From assembly GCA_034440615.1 (NCBI GenBank), contig JAOTOM010004317.1, forward strand, positions 124,001 through 188,000: a DNA stretch of 64,000 bases. Direction: 5' to 3'. The DNA is from Ashinkailepas kermadecensis. Taxonomy: Eukaryota; Arthropoda; Thecostraca; Neolepadidae. The first letter of the stretch is position 1, and every line of letters begins with the position of its first letter. Below, in pieces: positions 36,101 to 43,314 of this stretch. The notes beneath the pieces were generated by a model. That model searched no databases. It saw only the letters and a list, made by a program, of their open reading frames with translations, and was not told the origin of the DNA. A program made the translations under genes and the position numbers.

Positions 36101-39100
36101 GCAACCTGGTGCTGCAGGTCACCAGTCAGCCAGGGATGACCTGGCGCCGCAGGCCATCTGATCAGTCGGTGGCAATCTGGTTTCCAAGTCGGGTTAGGGG
36201 GCCCAGTTATTAGGAAGATGAAGACCACGGATAATATCCCTGAAGTTTGAACAGAATATCGAGAAAGTTCCGGGTCAGGTCAAAGCCACGATATTGGCGT
36301 ACGTGTGCCATGCCCTGAAGCTTGTGGAGCTCACCCACCCCTTGCAGGGCACTGATCGGTGTTCATTATACGACACCAGTAGAAGGCGCCATTAGTGGCG
36401 TTGGAGGAGCGAGGTCAGCGGCAGATTCCATGTCTGCCTTGCTTCGGACACAGCTTCTGCAGTGGCAGGCTGATTGGTTGACGTGTGTGTGCCCAGGTTC
36501 TGGCCCGGTATGCGGACTGGCGTGTGTATGCCTAAGTTCTAGTGCGGTATGCTGACTGGTTGGCGTGTATGTGCCCAGGTTCGGCTCGGTATGCTGACTG
36601 GCGTGTGTATGCCCAGGTTCTGGCGCGGTATGCTGACTGAGGTGTGTATGCCCAGGTTCTGGCGCGGGATGTATACTCGGTTCGAGTTCGGCGTCCATCC
36701 GCGCGAGACTCTGCCGGAGGTGGCCGGCTTCCTGGCCGACCACAACCAGTCACTGCGACAGCACATCCGTCTGCTGGACAAGGTGGCACCCGGCTGTTGT
36801 GGTCGGCATCTAGGCGACGGGGTTTTGCTGCTAGGATAAGAACGAGTTGTGCGTTGGATCTGCTGTCTGGCTGGGAACAAGCCGTGTGTCGTGTCTGATG
36901 TCAGGCTGTGTGTCAAGTCTGATGTCAGGCGGGGAAAAGCTGTGTGTCAAGTCTGCTATCAGGCTGGGAACATGCTGTGTGTCAGGTCTGATCGTGCTGG
37001 GAACACGCTGTGTGTCAGGTCTGCTGTCAGGCTGTGAAAAAAAAACTTTGTCATGTCTGCTGTTGGGCCGGGAACACGCCGTGTCTCAGGTCTACTGTCT
37101 GGCTGCGGTGAGATTTTGGGCCGTCCCTCCTGGTTCGAGAGAAGGTCGGGAGGGGAGGGGATTGAGGAAAACATACTCAGCATTCTTTGTGGCTATTGGT
37201 TGGAACTTGATTTCATTTGGATCTTTCGAGCCTGCGCCCATTTTTATATTCATTTCGTGTCTTTTGAGCTCGTTTCCGATGTTAACTTCCACCAACCTGA
37301 CGTTCAGCTACGGGACCAGGGGGACGAGTGGTCTAGGGGTAAGATGCTCGTCTCACAATCGAAAGGTTGTGGGTTCGAGTCTCACCTGTCGCCACTCTTC
37401 GCCCGCGACCAATCGGCGTGAGAGATTGGCGACGCTACATGACTCAACGGTCGACGTGTCGTAAAACCAATAACCAACCAGCTACGGGACCAAGTTGTGC
37501 TTTTCCTAATCGCAATCTTAATCTAAGTCCTGATGCGTAACTAAGTAACCAATCCAGCTAGGCTCACGGCCGCTCTGACTAGACCGTGCCGTTAATTAGC
37601 TGTATGTTGCTGGCGTTGGTGCAGATGACCCGCCAGCTGACGTCACCGTCTTGTGGCAGAGGGTGGCGATGCTTGAGGGCCGCATCAACAACTGTGACGA
37701 GGAGCAAACATCCGACACTGGGACCGGCTCTGGCTCTGATAAACTTATCGACCGGAGGCACATCAATGACCAGGTGAAACTCGACTGTGTGTCAACAATC
37801 AGGTGAGACTCGACTGTGTGTCAACAACCAGAAGAGACTGGACTGCGTATCAACAACCAGGTGAGACTCGACTGTGTATCTACATCCAAGCGAGACTGGA
37901 CTGCGTATCAACAACCAGGTGAGACTCGACTGTGTATCTACATCCAGGTGAGACTCGACTACATAACAGCCAGGTGAAACCCGACTACATGTCAACAACC
38001 AGGCGAGACTCGACCGCATGTCGACGAGGTGAGACCCGACTGTAGCTCAGCGACCGCATGATGGCTGGTGCAGGTCCTGAGTGGTGCAGAGGTGGTGATC
38101 CGATGGTGGGATGGTCGGGTGCCAATGTGACCGTGACCTAATAGTGGGGGCGATAATGTGACCGTGACCAGATGGTGAGGGCGATAACGTGACTGTCTTC
38201 ACGGTGTCTATCATGGTCAACTATCATGGTGAGGGTGATAACGTGACCGTGACCAGATGATGAGGATTATAACGTGACCGTGACGCGATGGTGGGGCGAT
38301 GATGTGACCGTGACCGGGTGGTGAGGTGCTGACCCGGCAGATGCGTGATTGCTATCGAACGGCTATCCTTTGACGGCCACGCCACTGCGAGCGGGGTGCT
38401 CTGCTCCCACATCATCTGACGTGTTGATGTGTGTCTCCATTCTTGACCTGGCCGGTGCCGCTGGACTTAATCGCGAGGCAAACTCGCGGGACGCGGTGGC
38501 TGTGCTGCCGCCCGTGACCGTGACCCGAACCGCCGACCTGACGGAGCGCATCGGCCAGGTGAACGCCAACCTGCAGCTGGCGCCCCTGACCTGTGAGCAG
38601 CTGACGCGCGAGCTGGAGTCGGTGGCTCTGGACTGGACGGCACCGCGCGGGGTGCGCGAGTGCAGCTGCACCACGGCCTTCGACCACTTCAGCAAGAAGG
38701 TGAGCCGGTGACGGCCGCCGGCACGTCCTCCGCTGGAAAGGCACGCCGCGCTGATGTGGTGGCCGCCGGCCGTCACAGGTGCAGAGGCAGCGCGATGGTG
38801 GCATTTGGCTGCATGGCCAGGCGGTTCCTGGGACTGTGTGGTGTGCTGACGGCTCCTGAGGTGTGGTGTGTTGGAGGATGCTGAGGATGTGTGTTGGAGG
38901 ATGCTGAGGATGTTGTGTGTTGGAGGATGCTGCGGCTGTGTGTTTGAGGCGCCTGAGGCTGTGGTGTGTTAGAGGCTTCTGAGATTGTGGTGTGTTGGAG
39001 GCTGCCAAGGCTGGTGTGTTGGAGGATCCTGAGACTGTTGTGTGTTAGAGGCTTCTGAGACCGTGTGTTTGAGGATGCTAATACTGTGGTGTGTTAAGGC

Positions 39101-42100
39101 TGCTGAGACTGTGTGTTGGATGCTGCCAAGACTGTGCTGGAGGCTCCTGAGACGGTGCGTTGGAGGCTGCTGAGACTGGTGTTTTGGAGGCTCCAGAGAC
39201 TGTGTGTTGGAGGCTCTTCAGACTGTGTGGTGGAGGCTCCTCAGACTGTGTGTTGGAGGCTCCTCAGACTGTGTATTGGAGGATTCTCATACTGTGTGTT
39301 GGAGGCTCCTCAGACTGTGTGTTGGAGGATTATCATACTGTGTGTTGGAGGCTCCTCAGACTGTATATTGGAGGATTATCATACTGTGTGTTGGAGGCTC
39401 CTCAGACTGTGTATTGGAGGATTCTCATACTGTGTGTTGGAGGCTCCTCAGACTGTGTGTTGGAGGCTCCTCAGACTGTGTGTTGGAGGCTCCTCAGACT
39501 GTGTGTTGGAGGCTCCTCAGACTGTGTTGGAGGCTCCTCATACTGTGTGTTGGAGGCTCGTCAGACTGTGTGGTGGAGGCTCCTCAAACTGTGTGTTGGA
39601 TGTGTAGGGGTGGCGGCTCTGCCGTCGGTGGGGTGTGGGGGTGGTGGTTTCGGTGGTTTGGTGGGTGTGGGGTGTTGTTGTGTGTTAAAGTAAATACTGG
39701 GTGTGTGAAAAATAATGCTAACCAAGCCTAAACTGAAACTGATCTGATTGAACTATTTGGGGGCTTTATTTTAACTGAGACTGCACTTCAGCACGGCTGA
39801 ACAAGGGCCGACTCTAGACTTAGATTGGGCAAAATCTGCTTTTTCTGCTATGCATGTGTCATGGATGTGTTGTGCTGTGTTTCCCCATCACCTCCACCAC
39901 ACATTCCCCAAACCCCAGCCGACTTGATGTTGTTCGAGCTACCGTCCCTAACACGAATTTATGTGTGTGCGAGGTCAAAGTTTTGGGAACAACATACAGG
40001 TAAATGAGTGCCTCTAGCCAAATTAGAAAAATACGTTATATTTAGACAATTAATGATAATGAAATTTGTCCGTGGTTTGAATGACTTGTCCCGAGTAGGA
40101 ACTTTTGGATGCTAATAGTAATATATTTTTGTGCAATGTTCCGCTCGAAATAGGTGCCTGTGATTGAGCCCCAAGCGGCTTCCGCTGCTCCTTAAAGCTA
40201 CCTAACACACATTCATTCTCATCATTCACTTCACATTCGCTCGTCCCATTAATTATCTCCTTATTAATTAATGAAATGCTTGGTCTCCAAATTTTGCTCC
40301 CGCCCCCCTCGTCCTCAGCGGTACACAAACACATATATCGACAGACTATTGCTCTATTTTTGATGGTAGGTTCGCCGAATATGTAAACCTTCCACTGCCA
40401 TCATAGCTGGCCTCGCCATTATTGGCAGCGTTCCTCGCCTGGATGAAGTCTTAACTGCCACGAGGCGGCTCATCGTACTGGCTCCGAGGGCTTATACAAG
40501 TGCTCTGGTGTCTTTGACTGACCTACCTAACCTTAAAAATACAGTCGGTGCGGCACCGGGCCTTATTCGCCGTATACTGTGCGACCAGGTGAACGGTGTC
40601 CTCTGGCGGGCACGGATCCCTGCCACGTTGGGCACGTCCCCTGGCCGTCTATATAACCTAGCCTGCCCTACCCTTTCAGCCTCGGGGCTTACGGCACGCC
40701 AAACCTGTCCGTACGTTTCCCCAAAACGCTATACAGCTCCGTGTCCAAACGTATAGCGAACGGGGGCGGACTCACGACCGTGCAGTGTTTTGCATTACCC
40801 TATTGTTCGGCGCCAAACTCGACGGACGCAAGGTGGGGCTTCCCTTAACAGCCCATCCCACCTGCATGCTATGCCCGCCCCCATCTGCGCCCCTGGGTCA
40901 CAGAGGCCAGCGGGATTTCGCAGTCAAAGGACCAGAGCAAGTAGTCATTGAAACCAAGGGCAAATTGCATTCTCATTAATTTTCAAAAATACAACGTATT
41001 CTTTCTAATTTGGCTAGAAGCACTCATTTACCTATATGATGTCCCCAAAACTTTGGCCTCGCACACATATAAATTCGTGTTGGGGACAGTAGCTCAAACA
41101 ACATCAAGCCGGCTGGGGTTTGGGGAATGTGTGGTGGAGGTGGCGAGGAAACACAGCACAACACACCTCCGACATAGGCATAATATAGGCATAATCAGCA
41201 AAGGAGTGATTTAGCTCAGTCTTAATTAGCCCAATCTAAGTCTAGAGCCGGCCCATGTTCAGCCTTGTTGAAGTGCAGTCTCAGTTAAAATAAAGCTCCA
41301 ATAGTTCAATCAGATCAGTTTCAGTTTAGGCTTGGTTAGCATTACTTTCACACATCCATTACTTTTTCACACAACTCCCACAGATCCTTTACACACACAC
41401 CACAAAGCACCCCACACCCGCCAAACCACCGAAACTACCGCCCCCACACCCCACCGACGGCAGAGCCGCCACCCCTACAGATGTTCCCGATACTGTGTGT
41501 TTGAGGCTGCTGATACTGTGTGTTGGAGGATCCTCAGACTGCGTGTTGGAGGCTCCTCAGACTGTGTGTTGGATGCTTCTGATACTGGGTGTTGGATGCT
41601 GCTGATACTGTGTGTTGGAGGCTCCTCAAACTGTGTGTTGAGGCTTCTCAGACTGTGTTGGAGGCTCCTGAGACTGTATGTTGGAGGCTGCTGATACTGT
41701 GTGTCGGAGGATGCTGATGCTGTGTGTTGGAGGCTCCTGAGACTATGTGTTTGTGGCTCCTCAGACTGTGTGGTGGAGGCTCCTCAAACTATGTGTTGGA
41801 TGCTCCTGATACTGTGTGTTGGAGGCTGCTGATACTGTGTGTTGGAGGCTCCTCAGACTGCGTGTTGGAGGCTCCTCAGACTGTGTGTTGGAGGCTTCTC
41901 AGACTGTTGGAGTCTCCTGAGACTGTGTTGGAGGCTGCTGATACTGTGTGTCGAAGGATGCTGATGCTGTGTGTTGGAGGCTCCTGAGACGGTGCGGTGT
42001 GCCAACAGTTCCACTGCTGGCGGTGCGGCGAGATCTTCTGCCAGCGGTGTCTGGACCGGTGGCAGCGGCTGCCGGGCCACCTGCAGGGGCCGGCGGCGCC

Positions 42101-42164
42101 CGTCTGCCGACCGTGCTATCGTCTGCTCACCAGCTCACAGTCGGTCGACTCGCAGTCAGCCTGA
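15293..42164 (+). CDS. MTMR6: Myotubularin-related phosphoinositide 3-phosphatase, MTMR6/7/8 type with FYVE finger
   Basis: A complete 15-exon gene: 15293-15316, 15949-16065, 16387-16549, 19371-19470, 22748-22931, 23655-23789, 24887-25019, 25887-26119, 34399-34507, 35095-35236, 35825-35953, 36656-36782, 37660-37773, 38478-38699, 42009-42164. The sum is 2088 bases, about 695 residues, and the phase agrees at every junction. Residues 1-105 are the PH-GRAM domain ([17 protein letters not shown] start, [10 protein letters not shown]). The phosphatase spans about 130-500, with the CX5R motif HCSDGWDR at 333-340 (Cys334, Arg340), so it should be active on PI(3)P and PI(3,5)P2 at endosomal membranes. 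A coiled coil follows (about 520-555), then a FYVE zinc finger (630-690) with eight cysteines. Family comparison, especially [21 protein letters not shown] and EVSPIFTQF, points to the MTMR6/7/8 clade, whose invertebrate members may keep the FYVE finger. The start ATG has a good context (CACCATGG); the frame is open upstream. The exon 14 start is the least certain boundary. Confidence 0.94.
15949..16065 (+). CDS. MTMR6: MTMR coding exon 2 (PH-GRAM)
   Basis: Thirty-nine codons, acceptor TGTCAG|GTG, donor TGG|GTGAGT. It encodes the first half of the GRAM fold: [12 protein letters not shown], then [18 protein letters not shown]. Confidence 0.95.
16206..16266 (+). repeat. Dispersed GGGCGC hairpin module
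   Basis: GGGCGCTGTATGACCAAC then GTCGATGCCCCCC and a CAAATAACCAAACC tail, in MTMR intron 2. Confidence 0.7.
16387..16549 (+). CDS. MTMR6: MTMR coding exon 3 (PH-GRAM)
   Basis: Fifty-four codons plus one base, acceptor CGGCAG|ATA, donor CCGG|GTATGT. It encodes [25 protein letters not shown] and REPDCHDIF of the GRAM domain. Its last 29 bases, including the donor, are repeated imperfectly in the intron. Confidence 0.95.
16514..16620 (+). repeat. Two-and-a-half-copy duplication of the exon 3 donor
   Basis: ATGTCGCTACAACAGCTG at the end of exon 3 is repeated as ATGTCGCTGCAACAGCTG just after the donor, and again in part (GTATGTCGCTAC). Period about 29 bases; the smallest junction-derived array in the window. 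Confidence 0.8.
16680..18851. mobile_element. DNA transposon with about 520-bp inverted repeats (MTMR intron 3)
   Basis: The sequence from 16680 to about 17200 is inverted at 18320-18851, starting TAACACCCT and ending AGGGTGTTA. Both termini carry TA; the right end reads TTAA. The interior holds a 152-codon open frame at 17347-17805. The superfamily is not recognised. Confidence 0.8.
17347..17805 (+). pseudogene. Transposon-borne open frame with [17 protein letters not shown] motif
   Basis: The predicted 152-residue product has [20 protein letters not shown] near residue 40 and a basic segment after it. It lies wholly between the long inverted repeats, so it is probably part of the element's transposase gene, truncated at its 5' side. 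I recall similar GKGxxDGxGG motifs in uncharacterised animal repeat proteins but cannot name the family. Confidence 0.5.
19371..19470 (+). CDS. MTMR6: MTMR coding exon 4
   Basis: One hundred bases, phase 1 in and phase 2 out, acceptor TTTCAG|TG, donor TTCAG|GTCGGT. It encodes [15 protein letters not shown] and the conserved GWHRY block linking the GRAM and phosphatase domains. Confidence 0.93.
19920..20130. mobile_element. Truncated copy of the TTAA-type MITE
   Basis: It starts TTAACACGCGCGACGGAGGG and continues with the C tract, GGATCTCGG and a GAAGCTAGAAGCACAAAAT block that resembles the element at 47911. The other end is missing. It lies in MTMR intron 4. Confidence 0.65.
20152..20210 (+). 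repeat. Dispersed GGGCGC hairpin module
   Basis: GGCGCTAAATGATCACGC then GAAGCGCCCTTAAACCC and AAATAACAACAACGA, in MTMR intron 4. Confidence 0.72.
20297..22380. repeat. 2-kb hairpin of tandem units with TCAAGGTCA sites
   Basis: The arm from 20297 to about 21275 is repeated in inverse order from about 21290 to 22380, with only a few bases of spacer. Each arm is made of 120-150 bp tandem units containing GTGACCTTGACCTAAGG-like palindromes and ATTTCATGAAACCTTCACC. Multiple TCAAGGTCA sites match the known FTZ-F1/ERR nuclear-receptor half-site. It lies in MTMR intron 4 and has no coding capacity. Confidence 0.88.
22748..22931 (+). CDS. MTMR6: MTMR coding exon 5
   Basis: One base plus 61 codons, acceptor CCTCAG|GAGG, donor AACGAC|GTGAGT. 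It encodes [26 protein letters not shown] and [14 protein letters not shown], the entry to the phosphatase domain. The last 19 bases with the donor are the template of the following array. Confidence 0.96.
22914..23262 (+). repeat. 37-bp donor-derived minisatellite, MTMR intron 5
   Basis: Nine donor sites at 22932, 22966, 23003, 23040, 23077, 23114, 23151, 23188 and 23225. Each 37-bp unit joins the last 19 bases of exon 5 (CTACCGGCACCGCAACGAC) to the first 18 of the intron (GTGAGTCGGCTAATTTCC). Confidence 0.95.
23258..23319 (+). repeat. Hairpin module inserted in the exon 5 array
   Basis: GGGCGCGAATGATCAATTC then GAAACGCCCTAAAGCCC and an AAATAACTAACTAAC tail, placed within the last unit of the junction array. 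Confidence 0.75.
23655..23789 (+). CDS. MTMR6: MTMR coding exon 6
   Basis: Forty-five codons, acceptor TTTCAG|GCT, donor AAG|GTGAGA. It encodes [24 protein letters not shown] and YVVDTRPK, all conserved in myotubularins. Confidence 0.96.
24109..24187. repeat. Poly(A)-rich tract
   Basis: About 79 bases of nearly pure A with few G interruptions, in MTMR intron 6. It gives spurious poly-Phe frames on the other strand. Confidence 0.95.
24887..25019 (+). CDS. MTMR6: MTMR coding exon 7
   Basis: Forty-four codons plus one base, acceptor CTCCAG|ATA, donor GAGA|GTAAGT. It encodes [20 protein letters not shown] and [14 protein letters not shown], diagnostic for MTMR6-8. Confidence 0.96.
25064..25290. 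repeat. (GGTT)n microsatellite
   Basis: GGTTGGTTGG runs starting about 45 bases after the exon 7 donor, with GATTGATTGG variants. The Thr-Asn-Gln-Pro frame on the minus strand is an artefact of it. Confidence 0.93.
25345..25890 (+). repeat. 26-bp acceptor-derived minisatellite, MTMR intron 7
   Basis: About 20 copies of a 26-bp unit with GATGTTGCAGCGTGTCACC. The final copy, GATGTTACAG|CGTG, is the real acceptor and first four bases of exon 8. Thus the intron ends in a series of near-identical acceptors. Confidence 0.93.
25887..26119 (+). CDS. MTMR6: MTMR coding exon 8 (catalytic CX5R)
   Basis: Two bases plus 77 codons, acceptor TTACAG|CG, donor TTCCAG|GTGGGC. It encodes the active-site P-loop [14 protein letters not shown] with the nucleophilic Cys and the Arg, and [13 protein letters not shown]. 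The intron just upstream is an array of about 20 acceptor-like units. Confidence 0.97.
28234..28290 (-). repeat. Dispersed GGGCGC hairpin module
   Basis: Minus-strand copy: GGTTATTTGGGTTTAGGGGT followed by GCATCGACTGCATTGGTCAT. Confidence 0.7.
28527..28690 (+). mobile_element. tRNA-derived SINE (family B)
   Basis: GGTAGACCAGTTGGTAGTGTC is an A-box region and GTGGGTTCGAATCT a B box, followed by a GACCAATCGCCATGAGAGG tail related to that of family A (ACCAATCGGCGTGAGAGATT). Confidence 0.7.
29929..29975 (-). repeat. Hairpin module fragment
   Basis: TTGGGTTTAGGGGCACAACT then GCATTGGTTACACACCAG; one stem side is degraded. Confidence 0.55.
30640..31665. mobile_element. Composite repeat: direct duplicate plus inverted repeat
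   Basis: A segment of about 230 bases at 30680-30900 (AACACTTCATGCAC to GATTCTGGTTTTC, including GGCCGGAAGTTCCTTGCGAT) recurs directly at 31180-31420. In addition 30870-30985 (TTATCTGCCATTCTTACACT) occurs inverted at 31535-31665. Termini are not clear. Confidence 0.65.
33990..34380. repeat. CTGATCTGTCACGGCCTC minisatellite
   Basis: About 20 imperfect units of 18-20 bases immediately upstream of the exon 9 acceptor region. The last unit (TGACCTGTGACCGTGCC) merges into the polypyrimidine tract. It is close to, but does not include, exon sequence. Confidence 0.9.
34399..34507 (+). CDS. MTMR6: MTMR coding exon 9
   Basis: Thirty-six codons plus one base, acceptor CTGCAG|GCG, donor ATTG|GTGAGA. 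It encodes [19 protein letters not shown] and [11 protein letters not shown] of the phosphatase domain; it follows an intron of about 8.3 kb. Confidence 0.95.
35095..35236 (+). CDS. MTMR6: MTMR coding exon 10
   Basis: Acceptor CTCCAG|AT; donor CTCAG|GTCAGT taken as the first of six identical ones. It encodes [15 protein letters not shown] and [18 protein letters not shown]. If later donors were used, 14-residue in-frame repeats would be added. Confidence 0.93.
35213..35470 (+). repeat. 42-bp donor-derived minisatellite, MTMR intron 10
   Basis: Six copies with donors at 35237, 35279, 35321, 35363, 35405 and 35447, exactly 42 bases apart. Each unit holds GGCAACTGTCACAAAGACCG and GAGGATCTCAG|GTCAGTCAT, from the end of exon 10 and start of intron 10. 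The frame stays open until a TAA at the third donor. Confidence 0.95.
35825..35953 (+). CDS. MTMR6: MTMR coding exon 11
   Basis: One base, 42 codons and two bases; acceptor CGCCAG|A, donor ATCAG|GTCAGT, the first of several. It encodes [20 protein letters not shown] and ends in NLAPQVI. Confidence 0.93.
35925..36140 (+). repeat. 36-bp donor-derived minisatellite, MTMR intron 11
   Basis: Units join AACCTGGCGCCGCAGGTCAT from the end of exon 11 to AG|GTCAGTCAGGG from the intron. Donors at 35954, 35990, 36026 and 36054; later copies are diverged. The first three are spaced by exactly 36 bases. Confidence 0.92.
36480..36675 (+). repeat. 39-41 bp acceptor-derived minisatellite, MTMR intron 11
   Basis: Five AG sites end at about 36496, 36536 (decayed), 36578, 36616 and 36655 (the real one). 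Each unit includes TATGCCCAG|GTTCTGGCG from the end of the intron and the first bases of exon 12. Confidence 0.93.
36656..36782 (+). CDS. MTMR6: MTMR coding exon 12
   Basis: One base plus 42 codons; acceptor GCCCAG|G, the last of five tandem copies, donor AAG|GTGGCA. It encodes [16 protein letters not shown] at the end of the phosphatase domain and the start of the coiled coil ([13 protein letters not shown]). Confidence 0.93.
36860..37110. repeat. Degenerate 30-40 bp minisatellite, MTMR intron 12
   Basis: Units around GGCTGGGAACACGCTGTGTG and TCAGGTCTG. It lies about 80 bases after the exon 12 donor and shows no exon sequence. Confidence 0.8.
37319..37480 (+). mobile_element. tRNA-derived SINE (family A), copy 2, with 13-bp target duplication
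   Basis: Head of about 70 bases with A box TGGTCTAGGGG, anticodon region CTCACAA (Val-like CAC), B box GGTTCGAGTCT; then a tRNA-unrelated body with GACCAATCGGCGTGAGAG and a tail ending AATAACCAACCA. It is bounded by AGCTACGGGACCA on both sides (37306-37318 and 37480-37492), a clear target-site duplication. Located in MTMR intron 12. Confidence 0.93.
37660..37773 (+). CDS. MTMR6: MTMR coding exon 13 (coiled coil)
   Basis: Thirty-eight codons, acceptor TGGCAG|AGG chosen because it keeps phase 0 and continues the heptads ([11 protein letters not shown]). The rest is a Ser/Gly/Thr-rich linker ending DRRHINDQ. Donor CAG|GTGAAA is the first of a tandem series. Confidence 0.8.
37760..38045 (+). repeat. 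29-bp donor-derived minisatellite, MTMR intron 13
   Basis: Units of AACAACCAG|GTGAGACTCG and ACTGTGTATC. Intact GT donors occur at 37774, 37803, 37861, 37919, 37948 and 37974; other copies have lost the GT. The exon side corresponds to the ATCAATGACCAG end of exon 13. Confidence 0.92.
38050..38345. repeat. Degenerate GTGACCGTGACCAGATGG repeat
   Basis: Roughly 30-bp units with GGCGATAACGTGACCGTGAC in MTMR intron 13, between the donor array and exon 14. Confidence 0.75.
38478..38699 (+). CDS. MTMR6: MTMR coding exon 14 (linker and start of FYVE)
   Basis: Seventy-four codons if the acceptor is CGCGAG|GCA, an unusual but phase-correct site; the exon could begin elsewhere. It ends with the first FYVE cysteines, [15 protein letters not shown], and donor AAG|GTGAGC. 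A helix-forming stretch ([13 protein letters not shown]) precedes the finger. Confidence 0.78.
38840..39602. repeat. 23-bp minisatellite, MTMR intron 14, left part
   Basis: About 30 copies of GTGTGTTGGAGGCTCCTCAG plus ACT, with 46-bp higher-order alternation (GGATTCTCATACT variants). It continues at 41480 after an inserted element. Confidence 0.93.
39603..41479. mobile_element. Non-autonomous DNA transposon with long inverted repeats and GATG duplication
   Basis: Termini TGTAGGGGTGGCGGCTCTGC and its inverse; inverted repeats of about 430-500 bp (39603-40050 and about 40960-41479). The flanks are GATG on each side (39599-39602 and 41480-41483), and removing the element with one GATG restores a normal minisatellite unit. 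The interior of about 900 bases has no recognised transposase. A TGTA terminus and four-base duplication are compatible with Ginger-like elements, but this is weak. Confidence 0.85.
41480..41995. repeat. 23-bp minisatellite, MTMR intron 14, right part
   Basis: Continuation of the GTGTGTTGGAGGCTCCTCAG array up to about 14 bases before the exon 15 acceptor. Confidence 0.93.
42009..42164 (+). CDS. MTMR6: MTMR coding exon 15 (FYVE finger, stop)
   Basis: Fifty-one codons and TGA, acceptor CAACAG|TTC. It encodes [18 protein letters not shown] and PVCRPCY, the remaining six zinc ligands of the FYVE finger, then a short Ser-rich tail. FYVE fingers bind PI(3)P on early endosomes. No clear AATAAA was seen close downstream. 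Confidence 0.94.
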   Translation, partial: FHCWRCGEIFCQRCLDRWQRLPGHLQGPAAPVCRPCYRLLTSSQSVDSQSA

Positions 42165-42779
42165 GGACACGTGTACAACCCGTGGCGGCAGCGGAGCGGG
42201 GCCGGCGCGCCGCAACACCGCATCCGGCCGGGCGGCACGCTCGACCCCTACTACCGACCGCACGGCAACTACGCCACCTGGTGACCGGGCGGGCGTCGGG
42301 CGCGCCGCCAGTACGGCTCGTGTCTCCTCCCTGCTGCTGCTGCGGCGACGACGCTCCGCTCTTTCTGTCGCCTACTCTTAGCGCGCTTGTCGCCACCGCG
42401 TCCGGCGTTCACTGTGTGCTGATCTCGTAGGGTACCGCCGCGCGGAGGAAACAACGCTTGCCACATGCCTTGATCCATCTTCGGTATGGTTTTTGACGGC
42501 GCACATATCGAAAGTTGTGCAACTCTCTTCAGGTGGTTTTTCGGGAGTGTTCCGGGCGAGATGGGCGGTGCCTGTGTTGGGCCGTGCGTGTTGCGTTGTT
42601 TCGCGGCGCTCTGTTCTGTCCGGATGCGGCGGCTGGCGGCTGAGTTGTGATCGCGGTAGCCCCCTCTGAAGCCCGCCACTCGGTACATCGTGTTCCAGCT
42701 GGGCGCCTGTTCGGATCCGTGCACTCCGCTTGTGACGTCGTTGACCTGATCTAGGTCGTTCCGACTCTGTGTCGGTCCA

Positions 42780-42822
42780 CTCTGCAGTCGGCGCGCCCTT
42801 AAACCCAAATAATCAATCAATC
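42780..42822 (+). repeat. Hairpin module fragment
   Basis: CTGCAGTCGGCGCGCCCTTA followed by AACCCAAATAATCAATCAAT; the 5' stem is lost. Confidence 0.6.
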
Positions 42823-42844
42823 GGTCCCGGTGGCAGGGCCCCAT

Positions 42845-43314
42845 TCCCGGAGGAAGGGTGCCGGCCCCAGTGGCAGGGTGTCGGTCCCCAGTGGCAGGGT
42901 GTCGGTCCCCAGTGGCAGGGTGCCGGCCGCAGTGGCAGGGTACTGGCCCCAGTGGCAGGGTGTCGGCCCCAGTGGCAGGGTGCCGGCCCCAGTGGCAGGG
43001 TGCCGGCCCCAGTGGCAGGGTGCCGGCCCCAGTGGCAGGGTGCCGGCCCCAGTGGCAGGGTACTGGCCCCAGTGGCAGGGTACTGGCCCCAGTGGCAGGG
43101 TGTCGGCCCCAGTGGCAGGGTGTCGGCCCCAGTGGCAGGGTGTCGGCCCCAGTGGCAGGGTGCCGGCCCCAGTGGCAGGGTACTGGCCCCAGTGGCAGGG
43201 TGTCGGCCCCAGTGGCAGGGTGTCGGCCCCAGTGGCAGGGTGCCGGCCCCAGTGGCAGGGTACTGGCCCCAGTGGCAGGGTGCCGGCCCCAGTGGCAGGG
43301 TGTCGGCCCCAATA
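42845..43314. repeat. 20-bp GC-rich minisatellite
   Basis: About 22 copies of TGCCGGCCCCAGTGGCAGGG, almost free of indels and with a few point variants (TGTCGG, TACTGG). Such uniformity suggests recent expansion. It lies 680 bases downstream of the MTMR stop codon. Long open frames in it are artefacts. Confidence 0.96.

Noticed and set aside
37319..37392. Functional tRNA-Val gene
   Set aside because: The head has A and B boxes but imperfect anticodon and acceptor stems, is followed by a conserved non-tRNA body and sits between target-site duplications; it is a SINE.
38341..38477. Longer exon 14 starting at the strong acceptor GGCAG|ATG
   Set aside because: The phase after exon 13 would not fit and a stop codon follows in the required frame; the later, weaker acceptor was preferred.
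40508..40980. Coding sequence inside the GATG-flanked element
   Set aside because: Short frames without any transposase motif; better seen as non-autonomous filler.
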